The notes beneath the pieces are model-generated. The model searched no databases, had not been told where the DNA came from, and worked only from the letters and a program-made list of their open reading frames with translations. Shown piece by piece: positions 61,201-64,000 of a stretch of DNA of 64,000 nt. Origin of the DNA: Bombyx mori (lineage: Eukaryota > Arthropoda > Insecta > Lepidoptera > Bombycidae). Positions within the stretch are counted from its first letter, which is position 1. Each line of letters starts with the position of its first letter. Where the stretch lies: positions 11,718,001-11,782,000 of the forward strand of contig NC_085124.1 of assembly GCF_030269925.1 (NCBI RefSeq), read 5' to 3'. A program made the translations under genes and the position numbers.

Positions 61201-64000
61201 CTAACGCATCCAAGTTTGTAAGCCTACAAACGAAAAACTCAACTAAAGACTGTACAGACTGGACTGTTAGTTGTACTATTAAAAGTGAGACCTTAGAACT
61301 CATGTCTCAAGACGGGTTTCGGTATTTACATTGTGGATGTCTATGGACTCCGGTAACCACTTAACACCAGGTGGGCCGTGAGCTCGTCTACCCATCTAAG
61401 TACAAAAAAAGATACGTTGCTAAATGTATTAAATATGACGTTTTTAATATAAACAATTGAGCTGTTTTTGTAGTGTCTTAAATCAAAATACTTCATATCT
61501 CATTCATAAAATTAATATTTGTATAAAAGTTTGTTCGTAATTGATGAGTATATGGAAAATATGGTACAGAAACTCTAATAGTAGTACGTATATTGAAAGA
61601 GTTATGGAACATAAGGTCAAATACTGAGGCAACAAATTTGGAGCTCACAGCACGTAGTACTTGAAATGTATACTACTACTAACCTAGATTAGTACCTATT
61701 TCCGTGGATGTTATAAAAAGCGACTAAGGAATTATTTGAATAAGTAGCATTATATCTGAGCCAGCTGATACCATCATATTATGGTGACGACCCGCATTTA
61801 CTGACGATAGGGCGTGTTGTAAACTCGCACGTGTAAGTACTACTGTCTTTCCTTATATCTTCCCTAAAAGCTGTTATGCATTTCGTTTAACTCTTAATAT
61901 GATATAATTTAGATTTCGACTCATGTATCAGGGCGGGAAGTGTCATTAAAGTTATGATGTCTGTGGCCTACAGTAAACACTCAACACTAAAAGAACTGTG
62001 GTTTTTTTTCTTTCTATGATTGAACGATTACTGGTGGCCCTGAGGCCTTTCCAGTTTCACCAGGACAGGTGGGCGAGCAAAGAGTCAGTCAAGAGGGATG
62101 GGATTAGCTAACAGCTACCCGAGCGCCTCCAAAGGAGACCTAACAACTTCAAGAGCAACAGCTTTGCAAATGAATCCACTGCCGGATTGGAATCGCGACC
62201 CGCTGATAAAATCCGGCGAGAAACTCAGCTGGCTGATGCATGGGTTAAGGATAAACTGTGGCGTTGTTTATATTTATAACAAAAAAGTTTAAGATTGTAT
62301 TAAGATGTTGTGAATATTAATTTAAAAAATGGCAACAAATCACAACCTATCACTATGAATTTATCATGATATTCAAACTTTCTTTTTTTGTACCATAGAA
62401 TAAATAACCACTTCAATATTTGTCTTAATTGATATGTAGCATGTTTGCAATTAAAATTACCCACGATTTTATGTTATAAAACTGCAAGGTATACTTATGT
62501 TTTAAAACGTCCAGTTAGTGCAACATTGAGTACAGTCAGCCATTGGTCTACAATTTTAAAATTCAATGATTCAACTCCCAGGTAGAAATACTTATATTTT
62601 GAAGTGTAATGATGTAGTTTTTGTTTCTATAAAACAAGACCCACGTTTCATAAATTCTTATATTAGCATGGAGGGGTCCATTGCTTTGGACACTCAACTA
62701 ACTTATATTTATATTCTAAATCCAGCCCCAACAAGTGTAATTTGGTATATTTGAACATAAATTGCTACTTGAATTTAATAGTCAACTAGCAATTTTATTA
62801 GTAAAGTTTGAGTCATTTACAGGCATATCACTTTTAATTTTCATTCTCTTAATCAATATTTACCTATCAACATCTTTGTCATCCTGAGTGTCTGAATTTT
62901 GGCTGATGCTGCTCCCAGGCTTCGTCTTAGATCGGACCATCTGTAATTAGTTTGCTTAATTACTAAACTGCCTTGGGCTTTGACTCAAACTTCCCAATTT
63001 ATAATGCTGTGTTAATAAAGAAACACATGTTAACAGTATTAATTAACTAGAAAATGAAAATACAAAATACATCACCAACATTTAATTACTGACATGCCAT
63101 TTTTGAAAACATATTTTCAACCTTAAGCCTAAATCTGCATACATCTTCAACATATCATTCAGTATATTTAATATAATACAATAAAATTTTGAATTATTGT
63201 ATTAATTGAATACATGCTTACTTTAGTTTACAAATTCTCAAAATTCAAATATAATCTAGAAATGTACATAATTGTACTCTCTATTCAATGACAACTGCAA
63301 TTAGTAACATAATATAATAATATTAATAATTTACTTCGTTTTCCTAACCTTGCTTCTATGGGAGTCCTCATTGTTTATTTTCTCTTTCTCTGCTTTAGGG
63401 TTTTTGGAATTGCCCTTTTTATTTGATATATCCAATTTTGAATCTTGCTTTTTCTTTCGTTCAGATGAGGATGATGAAATTTCTGAACTATTCTGCTTTT
63501 CCTTGTGCTTTTGATGATTTGAGTTACTCTCATCATCTGAACTTTCATCGAGCAATGCTCGTTTGATTTTTTTAAACCTTGTTTTCTGCTGTATTTCCTC
63601 ATCAGAACTAGAATACGACAAGAGCATTTTCTTTGCTTTCATGCTCTCCATTATTCGTTTCCTTTTGGATTGAGGAGTTAATTTTTTCTCATTATTATGA
63701 AGAGTTTCACATGAGTTATCATTAGACTTAATTGGAGTTTTTGAACTATTATCACTATTTTCATCACCTGTATGATTTTTTATAGTTTCTAGATTTAATG
63801 TTGAAGTATTTTTGTCTTTACTAGCACTATCTGAAGCATTTCTGTTTTCATTACATTCACTATATTTTGAAGTATCATCTTCTTTAGAATCATCATTAGA
63901 ATTAAAACAGTTCTCTTTTGTTCTACTAATCACTAAGGTTTTCTTACTGGAGTTGGAATCAGAATCTTCTAATAAAGAAGTTTTCACTGATTCCGTTCTA
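36073..64000 (-). CDS. ATRX: Transcriptional regulator ATRX/XNP homolog, 29 exons seen, 5' end beyond window
   Basis: Exons in transcript order: 64000-63349 (open to the edge), 62940-62864, 61223-61051, 58934-58828, 57966-57932, 56608-56414, 56094-55989, 55230-55138, 55059-54919, 54736-54620, 54289-54123, 53622-53459, 53281-53144, 51826-51651, 50242-50121, 49456-49333, 46344-46276, 45545-45401, 43424-43247, 42453-42341, 42164-42056, 41861-41690, 41084-40872, 40218-40059, 39287-39151, 37844-37821, 37275-37191, 36752-36640, 36270-36073. All phases agree and the total is about 1433 residues plus stop. ATRX identity rests on [82 protein letters not shown] and [14 protein letters not shown]. The protein is a nuclear SNF2-family ATPase that, with partners such as DAXX, maintains heterochromatin and H3.3 deposition. 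No ADD zinc domain is in the visible part; it may be upstream of the window or absent, as in fly XNP. Individual exon edges are inferred by eye. Confidence 0.95.
36852..37077 (+). mobile_element. Lep1-like Helitron, 5'-truncated
   Basis: 'ggtcttgaattatttgtgg' to gccgggtcagCTAG, in an ATRX intron; the TC end is missing. Confidence 0.75.
38313..38722 (+). repeat. 0.4 kb dispersed repeat, copy 4
   Basis: 'ttttatgacctggtaac' to 'gcgttcccgccaaaaagtcc', in the ATRX intron between the microexon and exon 39287-39151. Confidence 0.75.
38870..39133 (+). mobile_element. RTE-type LINE 3' end
   Basis: The + frame reads [20 protein letters not shown] then QWTTVG, a typical RTE reverse-transcriptase C-terminus, followed by a (tgatga)n tail. 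The tail ends 18 bp from the last base of ATRX exon 39287-39151, antisense to the gene. Confidence 0.7.
39655..39815 (-). repeat. Dispersed repeat with 'cttgaaaatgtcgtaagcgag' core, copy 3
   Basis: The inverse of 15018-15215: 'ctcgcttacgacatttac' and 'ggaccgtctgttcaccgag'. Confidence 0.5.
40254..40855 (-). repeat. Full-length tRNA-derived SINE with a nested Bm1-like SINE
   Basis: On minus, the tRNA head (A-box-like tggccttaaggataag, B-box-like gttcgaatcccag) starts at about 40855. It is followed by the body and the 3' half with its tail near 40255. A Bm1-like fragment at 40378-40520 interrupts it, flanked by aaggtctc on both sides. The head begins about 17 bp from the end of ATRX exon 41084-40872. 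Confidence 0.8.
40872..46344 (-). CDS. ATRX: ATRX acidic linker and helicase C-lobe (motifs IV-VI)
   Basis: Seven exons. 46344-46276 and 45545-45401 encode an acidic stretch then a Lys-rich stretch ([33 protein letters not shown]). 43424-43247 reaches the C-lobe with [20 protein letters not shown], completed by [18 protein letters not shown] in 42453-42341. 42164-42056 has [17 protein letters not shown], the conserved LDGST motif. 41861-41690 contains motif [12 protein letters not shown] and motif [13 protein letters not shown] at 41726-41758. 41084-40872 begins [18 protein letters not shown]. All the catalytic motifs of an active SNF2 ATPase are intact, so nothing here suggests a pseudogene. 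The introns on both sides of exons 43424-43247 and 46344-46276 carry large Helitrons. Confidence 0.93.
41190..41385 (+). repeat. tRNA-derived SINE, 3' half
   Basis: 'cgcgtgggtaggtacc' to 'cttgtccacccata', in the ATRX intron before exon 41084-40872. Confidence 0.7.
43018..43155 (-). repeat. tRNA-derived SINE fragment
   Basis: The terminal ~135 bp with 'atgggtggacgagctcac', near ATRX exon 43424-43247. Confidence 0.65.
43569..44949 (+). mobile_element. 1381 bp non-autonomous Helitron, family E, copy 1
   Basis: A|TCTAATATATAAAATTC ... gccgggtcagCTAG|T. The 3' end is shared with the Lep1-like family. It contains about four tandem units of roughly 125-130 bp (43809-44330; 'cccctctacgatcaacccct'). 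The two open frames inside (43626-43856, 44466-44876) are not recognisable proteins. Nearly identical to 46611-47991. Confidence 0.85.
43809..44330 (+). repeat. Minisatellite inside Helitron copy 1
   Basis: Units of about 125-130 bp, each with 'cctct(a)(c/t)gatcaaccc', 'attttttatttgttaatta' and 'attttgtcatga'. The second to fourth units are closest to each other. Confidence 0.75.
45750..45930 (+). repeat. tRNA-derived SINE, degenerate
   Basis: 'ggtaggtactaccaccctacc' and 'cgtttcggtttgaagggcg' are preserved; the end has decayed. Confidence 0.55.
46003..46195 (-). mobile_element. Non-autonomous Helitron, family C
   Basis: On minus: TCACTACATAG ... gcgggtcgCTAG. The inverse copy of 12516-12716. 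Confidence 0.75.
46611..47991 (+). mobile_element. 1381 bp non-autonomous Helitron, family E, copy 2
   Basis: A|TCTAATATAT ... gtcagCTAG|T. Same length and orientation as 43569-44949; the only difference noticed is c/t in 'aaggttg(c/t)aagatcg'. The internal minisatellite is also the same. Confidence 0.85.
48379..49310 (+). mobile_element. Lep1-like Helitron split by a jockey-type LINE
   Basis: The 5' part (48379-48543) has 'ttgctgttcgttagtctcgc'. The 3' part (about 49192-49310) has 'ttatcgattgaggcactac' and ends in CTAG. The interval between is the LINE fragment. Confidence 0.75.
48545..49191 (-). mobile_element. jockey-type LINE reverse-transcriptase 3' fragment
   Basis: An A-tailed insertion on minus. 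It encodes [40 protein letters not shown] and [20 protein letters not shown], the C-terminal end of insect jockey-clade polymerases. It is 5'-truncated and its reading frame is still open (48616-49194). Confidence 0.85.
49333..55230 (-). CDS. ATRX: ATRX helicase N-lobe (motifs I-III) and start of the linker
   Basis: Nine exons. 55230-55138 encodes an Arg/Glu helix ([17 protein letters not shown]). 55059-54919 holds [20 protein letters not shown]. 54736-54620 holds motif I, with GLGKT at 54626-54640. 54289-54123 contains [17 protein letters not shown] (motif Ia). 53622-53459 contains [15 protein letters not shown]. 53281-53144 carries motif II DEGH at 53250-53261 and motif [13 protein letters not shown]. 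51826-51651 gives [20 protein letters not shown] and [16 protein letters not shown]. 50242-50121 gives [15 protein letters not shown]. 49456-49333 gives [17 protein letters not shown]. The DEGH box rather than DEAH is typical of the ATRX/RAD54 branch. The junctions GAVQ/RRDYG and [13 protein letters not shown] match human ATRX without gaps, so the splicing is reliable. Confidence 0.93.
49577..49949. mobile_element. Unclassified DNA element with palindromic ends, copy 2
   Basis: 'ggaacgaagtttctta', 'ccgggaaaaaacgtccgtaac' and, at the other end, 'gaactttgttc' and 'cccacgacaccacacatc'. Same family as 19420-20260, without the nested Helitron. Confidence 0.55.
50243..50787. other. ATRX intron, unclassified part
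   Basis: AT-rich with no recognised repeat. Confidence 0.35.
50788..50974 (-). mobile_element. LINE 3' end (tail type ttgatttgat)
   Basis: 'gttgaacgtcaaaagaactac', 'agctggcaagaaactcagcg' and an (atcaa)n tail. A second copy of the 3'UTR seen at 51145-51420. Confidence 0.6.
50976..51139 (+). mobile_element. Lep1-like Helitron 3' fragment
   Basis: 'atgaaaacgctcggaatt' to gccgggtcagCTAG|T, lying between two LINE 3' ends. Confidence 0.75.
51145..51645 (-). mobile_element. Non-LTR LINE 3' fragment abutting an ATRX splice donor
   Basis: On minus it encodes [20 protein letters not shown] and [20 protein letters not shown], stop near 51426, then the 3'UTR and a ttgattt-type tail at about 51145. The LINE coding sequence is in the frame of ATRX exon 51826-51651 and starts within a few bases of its donor. 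Confidence 0.75.
51884..52777 (-). mobile_element. Non-autonomous Helitron, family F, with nested MITE
   Basis: On minus: A|TCTACACTAATATTATAAA ... gcgggcaaaagCTAG. It holds 'gctctcaaaaggggaaaataa'-type sequence. Positions 51947-52223 are a later MITE insertion. It lies in an ATRX intron. Confidence 0.75.
51947..52223. mobile_element. TIR MITE (TGAGTCGTCTATTATCA), copy 2
   Basis: 277 bp with perfect 20-bp inverted ends TGAGTCGTCTATTATCAAAG. Highly similar to 32122-32397. Confidence 0.8.
52978..53094 (-). mobile_element. jockey-type LINE 3' terminal fragment
   Basis: 'ttattgcctgtgtaggcagag' to 'aagccaagtcgctgcctacc', the same 3' end as 48560-48670. It ends about 50 bp from ATRX exon 53281-53144. 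Confidence 0.6.
55366..55658 (-). mobile_element. Lep1-like Helitron, complete, inverted
   Basis: On minus from TCTATATCTATAAAAATG to gtcagcTAA; the final CTAG has decayed to CTAA on minus (TTAG on plus). It lies in an ATRX intron. Confidence 0.75.
55740..55930. repeat. Highly diverged tRNA-SINE-like sequence
   Basis: It retains the order of 'ttgagacatgagat', 'acagctgtc', 'gactgcttcgcggca' and 'aggatggtggtac'. An old copy. Confidence 0.4.
55989..64000 (-). CDS. ATRX: ATRX N-terminal charged region (exons 1-7 in the window)
   Basis: This is the low-complexity Ser/Asp/Glu/Lys-rich part before the ATPase. Exon 64000-63349 enters from beyond the edge and encodes runs such as [17 protein letters not shown] and [11 protein letters not shown]. 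The donor is placed at 63347-63348 because that keeps phase 0 and yields the acidic [13 protein letters not shown] in exon 62940-62864; the alternative donor nearer 63335 gives an unlikely hydrophobic frame. Exons 61223-61051, 58934-58828 and the 35-nt exon 57966-57932 are also Ser/Asp-rich. Exon 56608-56414 has basic and acidic blocks, and 56094-55989 contains [13 protein letters not shown] and GRKNIRK, which align with the segment just upstream of the human ATRX ATPase. This region is probably disordered; nuclear-localisation signals are plausible in the Lys/Arg runs. Confidence 0.85.
56155..56320 (+). repeat. tRNA-derived SINE, 3' part
   Basis: 'gaagggtggggcagccg' to 'cgtccacccatct' plus an A-rich tail. 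Confidence 0.7.
56609..57931. other. ATRX intron
   Basis: AT-rich. A short stretch at 57495-57560 ('aaacgactggatcgacttg') resembles the 5' part of Helitron-type repeats. Nothing else is recognised. Confidence 0.35.
58290..58540 (+). repeat. tRNA-derived SINE, 3' half, well preserved
   Basis: 'ggtggtaggacctcttg' to 'cgtccacacatataagc' with a long A-rich tail; one of the least diverged copies. Confidence 0.75.
59588..60684 (-). mobile_element. Decayed mariner element
   Basis: About 1.1 kb with inverted ends ggagtacaaataac..ttccgccg / aaggtgtacaaataag..ttccgccg at TA-rich sites. On minus, 60026-60466 encodes a transposase part ([37 protein letters not shown]). Continuing pieces down to 59670 ([17 protein letters not shown]) are frame-shifted, so the transposase is inactive. 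Confidence 0.85.
61285..61405 (+). repeat. tRNA-derived SINE fragment
   Basis: 'gagaccttagaactcatg' to 'cgtctacccatctaag', in an ATRX intron. Confidence 0.6.
61795..61990 (+). repeat. tRNA-derived SINE, degenerate
   Basis: It retains 'gtgttgtaaactcgcacgtg' and 'cactcaacactaaa'; strongly decayed. Confidence 0.45.
62003..62260 (-). repeat. Bm1-like SINE, long variant
   Basis: 'gattgaacgattactggtgg' and 'ttccagtttcaccagg' to 'cggcgagaaactcagctgg'. Partner of 809-1115, in an ATRX intron. Confidence 0.65.
62261..62863. other. ATRX intron, AT-rich
   Basis: No repeat or exon is recognised before the donor at 62862-62863. Confidence 0.35.

Overview
The window is eukaryotic nuclear DNA from a lepidopteran, most likely the silkworm Bombyx mori or a close relative. 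It is AT-rich and has GT-AG introns. It is packed with tRNA-derived and Bm1-like SINEs, several short Helitron families (5' TC, 3' CTAG, inserted at A/T), hairpin MITEs, mariner, and RTE- and jockey-type LINE fragments. Family names of repeats are from memory and were not checked against a library.

Four protein-coding genes can be supported. (1) A TBCEL-like gene (tubulin cofactor E-like; LRRs plus a ubiquitin-like domain, no CAP-Gly) lies on + in seven coding exons from 6177 to 24452, with a 12.9 kb intron of nested repeats. (2) REV1, the translesion Y-family DNA polymerase, is one uninterrupted 909-codon frame on - at 27320-30049. (3) A 180-residue single-exon protein on + at 31241-31783 looks like the inner-kinetochore subunit CENP-M. 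(4) ATRX/XNP, the SNF2-type chromatin remodeller, is on -. Twenty-nine exons were traced in consistent phase from the right edge (5' end missing) to a stop at 36073, giving about 1433 residues with the complete helicase core.

Layout: 1-6168 is repeat-rich DNA upstream of the first TBCEL coding exon; 6177-24452 is TBCEL; 24453-27319 is intergenic with one unassigned candidate exon; 27320-31783 holds divergent REV1 and CENP-M separated by 1.2 kb; 31784-36072 is intergenic with a MITE and a 0.4 kb dispersed repeat that abuts the ATRX 3' end; 36073-64000 is ATRX with mobile elements in nearly every long intron.

The genes form no operon or single pathway, but three of the four act on chromosomes: lesion bypass (REV1), kinetochore (CENP-M) and heterochromatin (ATRX). 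The most interesting items are CENP-M, because Lepidoptera are holocentric and lack CenH3; the LINE remnant that starts right after an ATRX splice donor and stays in frame with the exon; the intronless REV1 with an AT-hook-like motif and no recognisable ubiquitin-binding motif; and two nearly identical 1381 bp Helitrons in two ATRX introns.
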